Shown here: positions 52,115 through 60,063 of the stretch, piece by piece
Layout of the letters: the number at the start of each line of letters is the position of its first letter
How positions within the stretch are numbered: the first letter of the stretch is position 1
Origin: UMGS1696 sp964558485
GTDB taxonomy: Bacteria > Bacillota > Clostridia > Oscillospirales > CAG-272
Assembly (NCBI GenBank): GCA_964558485.1
Contig: CAZLED010000003.1
Coordinates: 21,578 to 85,577, forward strand
DNA: 64,000 bases
Direction: 5' to 3'
Made by a program: the position numbers and the translations under genes
The notes under the pieces: generated by a model
Told to the model about the DNA's origin: nothing
Databases searched by the model: none
The model's input: the letters and a program-made list of their open reading frames with translations, nothing else

Positions 52115-52591
52115 ATGGAGAAAAACAATCGTGTTGTATTCATAATATGTATCGTAACAGTCCTGTTTCTGTGTTCTTGCGGATCGGATCTGTCAGATTT
52201 TGTCTATATTGATACTACAAAAACAACAGGGCTTCTGGTTGCATGTACCCCTGCATATCAAATAGAATACAGTACTATACCATCAGAATTGCAATCGATA
52301 TTACGCACAGTAGATAAAGGGATTGCGGAACAGGAATCTCCTATACAAAGTACCGGTAATGATATTGATTTTCCCACGTCGGGATGGGAAGATATCCTTT
52401 ATATATCGTTGGAACAGAATGATGATTCATGCATAATGATAACTATATATCTTATTTCTGAGGAGGATTGTTATATTAAATGTATAAATCACTCTAAGGA
52501 AGAGGTCCAGACAGAGATTGCTTCATTTCTATATCGAAATCCTCAGTTTATCAAGGAAGTGCGGTCTGTCCAATCGACTCTGGATGCATAA
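52115..52591 (+). CDS. Putative lipoprotein of unknown function
   Basis: Signal peptide with hydrophobic core VVFIICIVTVLFL and lipobox LCSC at residues 19-22. The mature part (about 135 residues) matches nothing I know. GAGAAGG lies six bases before the ATG. Codon use is AT-rich, unlike the flanking operons, and the segment is enclosed by direct repeats, so it may have been inserted between the nucleotidyltransferase-like gene and ddh. Confidence 0.65.
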   Translation: MEKNNRVVFIICIVTVLFLCSCGSDLSDFVYIDTTKTTGLLVACTPAYQIEYSTIPSELQSILRTVDKGIAEQESPIQSTGNDIDFPTSGWEDILYISLEQNDDSCIMITIYLISEEDCYIKCINHSKEEVQTEIASFLYRNPQFIKEVRSVQSTLDA

Positions 52592-52688
52592 TCACATATG
52601 TAGAACGTATCGAATGATCCCCCACAAACTCCAAAAACTACGGTACCAAAATGCCGTAGTTTTGTTTTATCTGCCGAAAAAAAAGGAC

Positions 52689-52717
52689 TTTACATTCCTA
52701 CCAAAACCGTGTATAAT
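52689..52717 (+). promoter_or_regulatory. Promoter of ddh
   Basis: TTTACA (52689-52694), 17-bp spacer, TATAAT (52712-52717); lies in the right-hand direct repeat. Confidence 0.65.
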
Positions 52718-52759
52718 TATAGATATACGGGGATTTCCCTGAGAGAGGATGTAATATAT

Positions 52760-53740
52760 ATGAGAATTGGTATTTACGGTTACGGCAATCTGGGCAAGGG
52801 CGTAGAGCTGGCCATCCGACAGAATCCCGATATGGAGCTGTTCGGTGTGTTCACCAGACGGGATCCCGCATCGTTGCAGCTGATGACGGAGGGTGCAAAG
52901 GCCTACAGAGCGCAGGATATTGAGCAGTACAAGGACGACATCGACGTGCTGATCATCTGCGGCGGCAGTGCTACGGATCTGCCCACCATGACCCCGGCTC
53001 TGGCTCGTCACTTCAACGTGATCGACAGCTTTGACACCCATGCGGACATCCCCACGCATTTTGCCAACGTGGACAAGGCTGCCAGAGAAGCCGGCAAGAC
53101 CGCTGCCATTTCCGTAGGCTGGGACCCCGGTATGTTCTCTCTGAACCGCCTGTACGCCAGCTGCATTCTCCCCGATGGAAAGGATTACACCTTCTGGGGC
53201 AAGGGTGTCAGCCAGGGTCACTCCGATGCCATTCGCCGGATCGACGGTGTGGTGGATGCCCGACAGTACACCTGCCCGGTAGAGGCGGCTTTGGAAGCGG
53301 TGCGTTCGGGTGCCAATCCGGAGCTGACCACCAGAGAAAAGCACACCAGACTGTGCTACGTGGTGGTGGAAGATGGGGCAGACAAGGCACGGATCGAGAA
53401 CGAGATCAAGACCATGCCCAAGTATTTCGCCGACTACGACACCACGGTGCATTTCATCTCCCAGGAAGAGCTGGATCGGGACCACAAGGGCATTCCCCAC
53501 GGTGGCTTCGTGATCCGCACCGGCAAGACGGGTCTGCACGGCGAAAACAAGCACCGGATCGAATATTCTCTCCAGTTGGACTCCAATCCGGAATTCACGT
53601 CCAGCGTACTGGTGGCCTATGCCAGAGCCATCTATCGGCTGAACCAGCGTGGCGAGATCGGCTGCAAGACCGTATTCGACATTGCCCCGGCGGATCTGTC
53701 GCTCCTGCCCAAGGAAGAGCTGCTGGCCCATATGCTGTAA
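52760..53740 (+). CDS. ddh: meso-Diaminopimelate D-dehydrogenase
   Basis: NADPH-dependent enzyme that makes meso-diaminopimelate in one step from tetrahydrodipicolinate and ammonia, feeding lysine and peptidoglycan synthesis. MRIGIYGYGNLGKGVELAI is the Rossmann start; IICGGSATDLPTMTPALARHFNVIDSFDTHADIPTHFANVDKAA (about 72-115) and SVGWDPGMFSLNRLYA near 123 are family signatures for the substrate site. 326 residues, the usual size. GAGAGG is about eleven bases before ATG 52760. Monocistronic. Confidence 0.93.
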   Translation: MRIGIYGYGNLGKGVELAIRQNPDMELFGVFTRRDPASLQLMTEGAKAYRAQDIEQYKDDIDVLIICGGSATDLPTMTPALARHFNVIDSFDTHADIPTHFANVDKAAREAGKTAAISVGWDPGMFSLNRLYASCILPDGKDYTFWGKGVSQGHSDAIRRIDGVVDARQYTCPVEAALEAVRSGANPELTTREKHTRLCYVVVEDGADKARIENEIKTMPKYFADYDTTVHFISQEELDRDHKGIPHGGFVIRTGKTGLHGENKHRIEYSLQLDSNPEFTSSVLVAYARAIYRLNQRGEIGCKTVFDIAPADLSLLPKEELLAHML

Positions 53741-53780
53741 GGCAAAGGCGTTCCGAAGTTTCTACATTGTTTATAGAATC

Positions 53781-53817
53781 AAAAGATCCCTCATTTGTAC
53801 AAGTGAGGGATCTTTTT
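53781..53817. terminator. Bidirectional terminator between ddh and the NSS transporter
   Basis: AAAAGATCCCTCA and TGAGGGATCTTTT form a perfect stem with A/T runs on both sides. Confidence 0.75.
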
Positions 53818-53832
53818 GCTTTATGCGATTTA

Positions 53833-55203
53833 TTAGAAGATGGACATGATCAGCACGGCAATGATGATCAGCGGCAGCACGTACTTCATGTACACACGGA
53901 GCCAAGCCGGTACCTTGAGACCGTTACCGGTGTTGACTTCCTTCAGGTAGTTGTCCCAACCCCAGCCATACCGGGTGGTACAGAACAGCACATACACCAA
54001 GCTACCGATGGGCAGCAGCACGTTGGACACCGCATAGTCCTCGATATCCATCATGGCCTTTCCACCTAAGGAGATGAAGGACAGCACGTTGTTCCCCAGC
54101 AGGGCCGGCAGAGACAGCACCAGCAGCAGGACGATGTTGATGATGGAGATCCACTTCCGATCCAGCTTGGTCAGCTCCAGCCAGAAGGACACGATGTTTT
54201 CAAACACGGCAATGACGGTAGACACAGCGGCAAAGATCATGAACAAGAAGAACATAGCGCCAATGAGTCGTCCGCCGGGCATATTGTTGAAGATGCTGGA
54301 AAGCGTGGTGAACAGGAAGGACGCACCCACTGTGCTGGCGTCGGCGGTCACACCGTTGTTGAAGGTGAAGCAGGCCGGGAACACAATCAGACCGGAGCAC
54401 AGTGCCACAAAGGTATCCAGAGAGGTGATGATGATGGATTCGCCCAGCAGAGAGCGATCCTTGGAGATGTAGGAACCGAAGATGGCAACGGAACCGATAC
54501 CCAGGCTCAGGGTGAAGAAGGACTGCCCCATGGCAGCGGAGATCACCGTCAGCAGCCCGGCATCCTTGATGTTTTCCACGCTGGGGATCAGGTAGAATTT
54601 CAGACCTTCTGCGGCGCCGTCTAAGGTACAGCAATACCCGGCCAGCACCAGCATGAGCACCAGCAGGACCACCATCATCCATTTGGTGATCCGCTCTACG
54701 CCCTTTTGCAGACCCAGAGAGCAGACCAGGAAGCAAGCGATGATGACGAAATAGGTAGCAATGATCTGCAGCGGCACATTGCCAACGACACCGCCGCCGA
54801 AGAGATTGCCCAGCTCCTCTGCCGTTTTGTATTCCAGGATGCTGCCGGTGACATACTTACAGAAATAGATCACCAGCCAACCGGCGATGACCGTATAGAA
54901 CATCATGAGCAGGTAGTTGCCGGCGATGGCAGCATACTTCATCAAATGCCATTTCTGTCCTTTCTTTTCCAGCATATCGTAGGAGGTAGCGATACTTCTC
55001 TGGCTGGCTCGTCCGTTGGCAAGCTCCATGGTCATGACCGGGATACCCAGCAGGATCAGGAACAGCAGGTAGATCAGCACGAACAGTCCACCACCGTATG
55101 CGCCGGTGATGATAGGAAACCGATACACGTTTCCCAGACCGATGGCACATCCGGCAGAGATCAGAATGAACCCGATCCGGGACGCAAATTTTTCTCTTTG
55201 CAT
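53833..55203 (-). CDS. Sodium-dependent transporter of the NSS/SNF family
   Basis: LeuT-fold symporter, probably for an amino acid. The first membrane segment has the NSS signature FASRIGFILISAGCAIGLGNVYRFP (about residues 5-29), followed by GGGLFVLIYLLFLILLGIPVMTMELANGRASQRS. About eleven to twelve membrane segments fill 456 residues; AVFENIVSFWLELTKLDRKW is in segment 8-9. Bacterial members often have 11 segments. Monocistronic; substrate unknown. Confidence 0.9.
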   Translation of the reverse strand: MQREKFASRIGFILISAGCAIGLGNVYRFPIITGAYGGGLFVLIYLLFLILLGIPVMTMELANGRASQRSIATSYDMLEKKGQKWHLMKYAAIAGNYLLMMFYTVIAGWLVIYFCKYVTGSILEYKTAEELGNLFGGGVVGNVPLQIIATYFVIIACFLVCSLGLQKGVERITKWMMVVLLVLMLVLAGYCCTLDGAAEGLKFYLIPSVENIKDAGLLTVISAAMGQSFFTLSLGIGSVAIFGSYISKDRSLLGESIIITSLDTFVALCSGLIVFPACFTFNNGVTADASTVGASFLFTTLSSIFNNMPGGRLIGAMFFLFMIFAAVSTVIAVFENIVSFWLELTKLDRKWISIINIVLLLVLSLPALLGNNVLSFISLGGKAMMDIEDYAVSNVLLPIGSLVYVLFCTTRYGWGWDNYLKEVNTGNGLKVPAWLRVYMKYVLPLIIIAVLIMSIF

Positions 55204-55263
55204 AAGTAGTTTTCCTTTCTACAATTGTCTTCCGCTTGTTGACCAAACGGAGAGTACACAGGT

Positions 55264-55292
55264 ATTATACACAAAAACTGCCGGGATGTCAA
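55264..55292 (-). promoter_or_regulatory. Promoter of the NSS transporter
   Basis: Minus-strand TTGACA (55287-55292), 17-bp spacer, TATAAT (55264-55269). Confidence 0.7.
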
Positions 55293-55365
55293 TTCTTTTT
55301 CACCAATTTTTTGCATTTATATGAATTTTTTATCATAACGTGGGAGAGGGGAGATGGGAAGAGGG

Positions 55366-55424
55366 AAGAAGGCAGAAGTTAGAGGTCAGAAGGCAGATGT
55401 CAGATGCCAGAGGGCAGAAGTTGG
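55366..55424. repeat. Degenerate AGAAGTY/AGATGTC microsatellite
   Basis: Runs such as GCAGAAGTTAGAGGTCAGAAG, broken by GCAGATGTCAGATGCC; the same 7-bp theme as at 1675, 8090 and 34151. The rest of 55293-55464 holds no gene. Confidence 0.6.
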
Positions 55425-55464
55425 GATGAGAAAAATAGTATAGGTAGATTTTTTGAAAAAACTA

Positions 55465-55493
55465 TTGCAAATGGATGTGGCTGGTGGTATAAT
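55465..55493 (+). promoter_or_regulatory. Promoter of the 6S-like RNA
   Basis: TTGCAA (55465-55470), 17-bp spacer ending in TGG, TATAAT (55488-55493). Confidence 0.7.
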
Positions 55494-55496
55494 GGA

Positions 55497-55702
55497 GTTG
55501 CCACACAATTGCATCAACAAACCAAGGGATAGTTCTCGAAATTTTATGAGTTGACTATGCCGTTTTTCTGCATACCCATTTGTTCATCAGTTCAGAATTT
55601 GATAAAAATGCAAATTCCGCTGGTGGACAAGATTCTTATTCTGGAGTAGTCATATTCTATATACAGAGGGATATCCTGTTTGTTGAGAAATTGTGTGGCA
55701 AC
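55497..55702 (+). ncRNA. ssrS: Probable 6S RNA
   Basis: A 206-base region after a good promoter folds into one long rod. The ends pair exactly: GTTGCCACACAATT (55497-55510) with AATTGTGTGGCAAC (55689-55702). Continuing inward, CAACAAAC pairs with GTTTGTTG, GGATA with TATCC, GACTA with TAGTC, TTGTTCATCAG with CTGGTGGACAA through wobbles, and GAATTTG with CAAATTC at the tip. Unpaired stretches in the middle could form the open-promoter-like bubble of 6S RNA, which binds sigma-A RNA polymerase. Length and shape fit; the family call rests on structure only. Confidence 0.6.
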
Positions 55703-55722
55703 AATAGGAGTTTGCGTTTTTT

Positions 55723-55759
55723 AAGGTGCGTAACTCTTATTGGGGCGCACCTTTTTTTA
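55723..55759 (+). terminator. Terminator after the 6S-like RNA
   Basis: AAGGTGCG (55723-55730) pairs with CGCACCTT (55746-55753), then T6. It separates the RNA from the following coding gene. Confidence 0.75.
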
Positions 55760-55791
55760 TTTTCTATGACAACAGGAGGATTTGTGGTAGT

Positions 55792-56757
55792 ATGGAAGAA
55801 TACGCAGTAGTGGTGTTTATCGTGGCCTTGATATTCAACGCTATTCTTGCAGCGATTTTTGGAAACGTGGCAGAACAAAAGGGGCATTCAGGATATTATC
55901 CGCTCGTATTTTTACTCGGCTTGATCGGCTGTCTGGTCGTGGTCGCATTGCCGGACAGAAAGGCAGGTTCGGTAACTGAGGAGAATCGTACAGAATCGGA
56001 ACAACAGCCCCCGGATACATACAGCACATTGTATCAGTATACCGATTGCCTATATGCAGAAGGTGCGCCAGTGGTGATCACAGACGGACAACTGTTGAAG
56101 AACGACAGTACCGGAGATATACGCATCCGTTTGGGCATGACGAATATCCAGCCGAAGCCGATCGTTGCGGTAGTCGTGCAGATCATCACCTTCGATTACG
56201 CTGGTCGGGCGTGCGAAGAAAAGATCCGGCACCACTATTTGGATCTGCACGCCGAGCAGGATGATGTGTTTGGAACAGGTGAAGATATTCCCGTAAAAGA
56301 TCCCTCAATTCGGCATTTCCAGGCAGCCGTCATCGAAGTGGTGTATGCGGACATGACTCTATGGCAAGGGGACGGTACGCCATGGGACGAACTGAAGGCA
56401 CTGACCCCACTACAGGAAAAGTTTGCAGATGAGGAGCTGGTCAAGCAGTACAAGCTGCAATTGGGAGCGGATTGCGAATATTTTCCCACGGTAGTCAAGG
56501 AGAAAAAGCTTTGGACGTGTGCGTGTGGTGCATTCAACAGCATGACATCCGGTGTTTGCCACAAGTGTCAGCGGCCGTATAAGGATATGGTTTCACCGGA
56601 CACGTTACAAAAGCTACTTGTGGAAAAAAACCGTGATGAAGAACGTATGAGAAAAAAAGAAAAGCATCTTGGCATTATTGTGTTAGGAATATCGTGTATT
56701 GCATTGATTGCGTGTGGCATAGTTATTGTGGCGTTGGTAACTGGATATTTCTTTTGA
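55792..56757 (+). CDS. Membrane protein with zinc-ribbon-like motif, unknown function
   Basis: Two N-terminal hydrophobic segments (about residues 4-24 and 34-52), a 200-residue soluble region, then CACGAFNSMTSGVCHKC (about 239-255), a four-cysteine zinc-ribbon-like motif, and a C-terminal membrane segment (IIVLGISCIALIACGIVIVALVTGYFF). The first part (AEQKGHSGYYPLVFLLGLIGCLVVVALPDR) is a pattern seen in many short Firmicutes membrane proteins. AGGAGGA lies eleven bases before ATG 55792. The gene has no separate promoter I can see beyond the RNA terminator. Confidence 0.7.
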   Translation: MEEYAVVVFIVALIFNAILAAIFGNVAEQKGHSGYYPLVFLLGLIGCLVVVALPDRKAGSVTEENRTESEQQPPDTYSTLYQYTDCLYAEGAPVVITDGQLLKNDSTGDIRIRLGMTNIQPKPIVAVVVQIITFDYAGRACEEKIRHHYLDLHAEQDDVFGTGEDIPVKDPSIRHFQAAVIEVVYADMTLWQGDGTPWDELKALTPLQEKFADEELVKQYKLQLGADCEYFPTVVKEKKLWTCACGAFNSMTSGVCHKCQRPYKDMVSPDTLQKLLVEKNRDEERMRKKEKHLGIIVLGISCIALIACGIVIVALVTGYFF

Positions 56758-56837
56758 ATCATGCAACAACTGGCAACAAAACGTATGGGAATATTGGGGT
56801 ATCTACAAACGAAATTCCCAACTATAATAAAAAAACC

Positions 56838-56865
56838 ATGACATAACAAAAGAACATAGTATAAT
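56838..56865 (+). promoter_or_regulatory. Promoter of the orphan antitoxin-like RNA
   Basis: ATGACA (56838-56843), 16-bp spacer, TATAAT (56860-56865). Confidence 0.45.
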
Positions 56866-56871
56866 AAAATG

Positions 56872-56970
56872 CGGGAATCCTACCGATTACCACCAACGCT
56901 TCAAAATACAGTCGAGATCCATCCGCGACCATTCGTGAACCATCTGGTGCCAGCAGACGGTTCACTTTTT
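56872..56970 (+). ncRNA. Candidate small RNA sharing its 3' domain with the 47888 RNA
   Basis: About 99 bases between a fair promoter and an intrinsic terminator, GTGAACC (56935-56941)/GGTTCAC (56959-56965) with T5. The 3' domain matches the 47888 RNA: ATCTG-TGC-AGCAGACGG then TCACTTTTTCT in both. A minus-strand frame across the terminator ends in AAG AAA AAG TGA, like the end of the convergent peptide at 48026, but the rest of such a peptide is missing. I read it as an orphaned antitoxin RNA. Confidence 0.5.
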
Positions 56971-56992
56971 CTTTGCCCAAAAATATCCCCCC

Positions 56993-57021
56993 TTGACAAA
57001 CCCCGCCGATACGCCTATAAT
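56993..57021 (+). promoter_or_regulatory. Promoter of the MATE gene
   Basis: Perfect TTGACA (56993-56998) and TATAAT (57016-57021), 17-bp spacer. Confidence 0.75.
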
Positions 57022-57067
57022 TATGGTAAGAATCATCCTCTTATCAGAATCATAGGAGCAATATACC

Positions 57068-58435
57068 ATGTTTGGCATAAAGAATATTCCAAAATACAAG
57101 CTCACACGACGGGATGTGGGGTTCTTTCTCTCCATCATGCTGCCGGCGCTGGTGGAGCTGCTGTTGTCTCAGATCTTCGGCATGGTGGATACCGTCATGC
57201 TGGGGCGGCTTCCCGATTCGGCGGCGGTGCTGTCGGCTGTGGGGATCACTGCTTCGCCCATCAATCTGGTGGTCTGTGTGGTCACGGCCTTTTGCATTGG
57301 CACCACCGCCACGGTCGCCATTGCCACAGGTGCCGGCAAAATGGAGCAGGCACGAGCCATCACCCGGCAATCCTTTGTGTTGCTGGCGGTCGTGGGTGCG
57401 GTGCTGACTGCCGGCTGCATGACCTTTGCGGAACCCATCATTCGCTTTGCCGGTGCCAAGGACGAGATCTTCGCCGATGCCGTGACCTATTACCGCATCA
57501 TTGCCGCTGGATTTTTCTGCCAGTCCGTGACCATTTCCATTACGGCTGCGCTCCGTGGGGTCGGCATAACCAAGATCCCCATGGTGTACAACCTGATCGC
57601 CGCCGTGGGCAACGTGGGTCTGAACTATGTTCTCATCTACGGCAAGCTGGGCTGTCCTGCCATGGGCGTGGCCGGTGCGGCGCTTGCAACGACACTGTCC
57701 AAGGTGATCGCCTTTGTGATCGCTGTGGGCGTGCTGTTCTTCGGCAAAAACCCGGTCAGCGTGCGGCGTGGGGACAGCTTCCGACCGGATATCGCCATTT
57801 TGAAACGGATCCTGAAGATCGGCATCACGTCGGGTATGGAACAGGTGATCCTGCAATCCGGTGCGGTGCTGAGTACGAAGATCATGGCCGGCATCCCCAC
57901 CACGGATTTTGCTGCCTACCAGATCGCAGCCAATGTGGAAGGGCTGGCGTGGCAGACGGGTGGTGCGTGCTGTACGGCGTCCACCACCTGTATGGGGCAG
58001 GCCATCGGAGAAGGTCGCATGGACAAGGCCAGAGCGATGACCGGCATGATTTTAGCCACAGCACTGGGTATGAGTGCGGTGCTGGTGGTGGTGTTTCTGA
58101 CCTGCGGCTACCCGATCGCATCGATCTACACACCGGACACAGAGGTGGTAGCGGTGGCCGTGCGGATCCTGGCCTATTGCTCCTGGGCGATACCGGGTGT
58201 TGCTACCCATCAGACCATAGCCGGTGCGCTCCGTGGAGCCGGGGACACGAAGACACCCATGCTTGCATCGCTGTGCAGTCTGTGGATCTTCCGGGTAGCG
58301 CTGAGCTATCTGTTGATCACCCGGCTGGGCTACGGTGTTATTGCCATGCGGATCTGCATTTCCCTGGACCAGCTGGTCCGTGCGGCTATCAACCTTTTGC
58401 GGTACACGCAAGGGAAGTGGGCATATCATGGGTGA
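57068..58435 (+). CDS. MATE family efflux transporter
   Basis: Na+- or H+-driven multidrug/toxin exporter. Twelve hydrophobic segments in 455 residues in two halves; MLPALVELLLSQIFGMVDTVMLGRLPDSAAVLSAVGITASPINLV (about 20-65) is the N-lobe signature, with the second-lobe equivalent GMEQVILQSGAVLSTKIMAGIPTTDFAAYQIAANVEGL (about 258-295). A longer overlapping frame from 56869 is in a different phase and not real. Monocistronic, with perfect promoter boxes. Confidence 0.92.
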   Translation: MFGIKNIPKYKLTRRDVGFFLSIMLPALVELLLSQIFGMVDTVMLGRLPDSAAVLSAVGITASPINLVVCVVTAFCIGTTATVAIATGAGKMEQARAITRQSFVLLAVVGAVLTAGCMTFAEPIIRFAGAKDEIFADAVTYYRIIAAGFFCQSVTISITAALRGVGITKIPMVYNLIAAVGNVGLNYVLIYGKLGCPAMGVAGAALATTLSKVIAFVIAVGVLFFGKNPVSVRRGDSFRPDIAILKRILKIGITSGMEQVILQSGAVLSTKIMAGIPTTDFAAYQIAANVEGLAWQTGGACCTASTTCMGQAIGEGRMDKARAMTGMILATALGMSAVLVVVFLTCGYPIASIYTPDTEVVAVAVRILAYCSWAIPGVATHQTIAGALRGAGDTKTPMLASLCSLWIFRVALSYLLITRLGYGVIAMRICISLDQLVRAAINLLRYTQGKWAYHG

Positions 58436-58453
58436 AGGGACCCACGGGATTCG

Positions 58454-59000
58454 CAACTGGCGTTGGGCTGACACTAGGTTTGTTTTCCCGAAGATTTCGG
58501 GAAGGATGCCTTGCGCAGTAAACATCGTTCGGCTTAAACTACCACTTTTGGATCATGCTAATCGCAGGGTTACGGGGTGCGAGACTTTGGTATCTGGTGG
58601 GTGCAACGTTGATCTATGACATATGTTTGGCTTCACGCAAAACGTTCGGAGTAGTGGCTGACTATGGTTTTGGTGTATTCCGTTATGGGGATTGGTTGCG
58701 GTATCGATTTGGTATTCAACATCCCGCCGTCGAACGTCAATGTCTGTATTGTATTGGTATGGTATTGACGTACATTTCGATTCGTGAATTTCGAATATCT
58801 TATGCCAATGTGTTTCAAAATGTTCTGTATCAAGACGAATGTGCGACCAATACCCATATGGTACAGTTGAACACGCTTGACGGCGGGATGTTGAATACCA
58901 AATTTTTGGTTTTGCTGAGTAGTTGTCATCCCGCCCTACTTTCGTTTTACCAAATTCATACCGCATCAGACCACCCACACGGCAGCCTGATCAAAAAGTG
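58454..59000. repeat. Dispersed mosaic repeat, copy D
   Basis: Begins with CAACTGGCGTTGGGC (58454-58468). Contains ATTTGGTATTCAACATCCCG near 58709, CGAATATCTTATGCCAATGT near 58792, GACGGCGGGATGTTGAATAC (58881-58900) and TGTCATCCCGCCCTACTTTC near 58923. It is colinear with copies A and E but inverted. No right-hand inverted end was found; it runs into the terminator of the 59048 gene. It fills the 612-bp gene-free region. Confidence 0.8.
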
Positions 59001-59007
59001 GGAAAAC

Positions 59008-59035
59008 AAAAAAAGGAGCCTTGCAGCTCCTTTTT
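59008..59035 (-). terminator. Terminator of the GGGtGRT gene
   Basis: AAAAGGAGC and GCTCCTTTT form the stem directly after the stop codon side of the minus-strand gene. Confidence 0.65.
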
Positions 59036-59047
59036 CAATTTTCAAAA

Positions 59048-60046
59048 TTACTTGCTTGCCTCTTCCACAGCAACAGCAACAGCCACGGTCATACCAACCA
59101 TGGGGTTGTTACCTGCGCCGATCAGACCCATCATTTCTACGTGAGCCGGAACGGAGGAGGAACCTGCGAACTGTGCGTCGGAGTGCATACGACCCATGGT
59201 GTCGGTCATACCGTAAGAGGAAGGACCAGCGGCCATGTTGTCGGGATGCAGGGTACGGCCTGTACCACCACCGGATGCCACGGAGAAGTAGTTTCTACCG
59301 TTTTCGTTGCACCACTTCTTGTAGGTACCGGCAACGGGATGCTGGAACCGGGTGGGGTTGGTGGAGTTACCGGTGATGGATACACCAACGTTCTCCAGCT
59401 TCATGATGGCAACGCCTTCCGGTACGTTGTCAGAACCGTAGCACTTTACGTCTGCTCTGGGACCCTTGGAGTAGGCCTTCTCAGAGATCACCTTTACTTC
59501 TTCGGTGTAGGGATCGAATTCGGTCTCTACATAGGTGAAGCCGTTGATACGGGAGATGATCATAGCAGCGTCCTTGCCCAGACCGTTCAGGATCACGCGC
59601 AGGGGCTTGGTACGAACCTTGTTGGCGTTCAGTGCGATCTTGATAGCACCTTCGGCAGCAGCAAAGGATTCGTGGCCGGCCAGGAAGCAGAAGCATTCGG
59701 TCTCGTCGGACAGCAGCATTGCGCCCAGGTTACCGTGGCCCAGACCTACCTTGCGGTTTTCGGCAACAGAACCGGGAATGCAGAATGCCTGCAGACCGAT
59801 ACCGATAGCAGCAGCAGCGTCAGAAGCCTTGGTGCAGCCCTTCTTGATGGCGATAGCAGCACCTACAGTGTAGGCCCACTTGGCGTTTTCAAAGCAGATG
59901 GGCTGGGTCTCTTCTACGATCTTATAGGGGTCGATCCCCTTGGCGTCGCAGATCTCCTTGCATTCGTCGATAGAGGAGATGCCATATTCCTTCAGACAGG
60001 CCAGGATCTTGGCTTCCCGTCTTTCGTAACCTTCAAAATTAGCCAT
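59048..60046 (-). CDS. GGGtGRT protein
   Basis: Belongs to the uncharacterised family named for its motif; here SVASGGGTGRTLHPDN near residue 250. Other conserved blocks: ALNANKVRTKPLRVILNGLGKDAAMIISRINGFTYVET near 165-205 and HPVAGTYKKWCNENGRNYFSV near 230. 332 residues, cytosolic. It follows a NifU-like scaffold gene by 17 bp, a pairing seen in many anaerobes, so a role linked to iron-sulfur metabolism is likely but unproven. Confidence 0.9.
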   Translation of the reverse strand: MANFEGYERREAKILACLKEYGISSIDECKEICDAKGIDPYKIVEETQPICFENAKWAYTVGAAIAIKKGCTKASDAAAAIGIGLQAFCIPGSVAENRKVGLGHGNLGAMLLSDETECFCFLAGHESFAAAEGAIKIALNANKVRTKPLRVILNGLGKDAAMIISRINGFTYVETEFDPYTEEVKVISEKAYSKGPRADVKCYGSDNVPEGVAIMKLENVGVSITGNSTNPTRFQHPVAGTYKKWCNENGRNYFSVASGGGTGRTLHPDNMAAGPSSYGMTDTMGRMHSDAQFAGSSSVPAHVEMMGLIGAGNNPMVGMTVAVAVAVEEASK

Positions 60047-60063
60047 TCTACTTACCTCCTCTA

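Larger units (their letters stand above)
51647..52697. repeat. Direct repeats of about 64 bp bracketing the AT-rich lipoprotein segment
   Basis: 51647-51710 and 52632-52697 are nearly identical, starting CAAAAACTACGGTACCAAAA and ending GGACTTTACATTC. Each holds the terminator hairpin AAAACTACGG/CCGTAGTTTT. In the right copy TTTACA is the -35 box of ddh with TATAAT after 17 bp; in the left copy the matching -10 position reads TACAGA. Confidence 0.8.

Noticed and set aside
56869..58521. 550-codon plus-strand frame overlapping the MATE gene in another phase
   Set aside because: It crosses the orphan RNA terminator and the MATE promoter, and its sequence is Gly/Cys/Arg shadow of the transporter.
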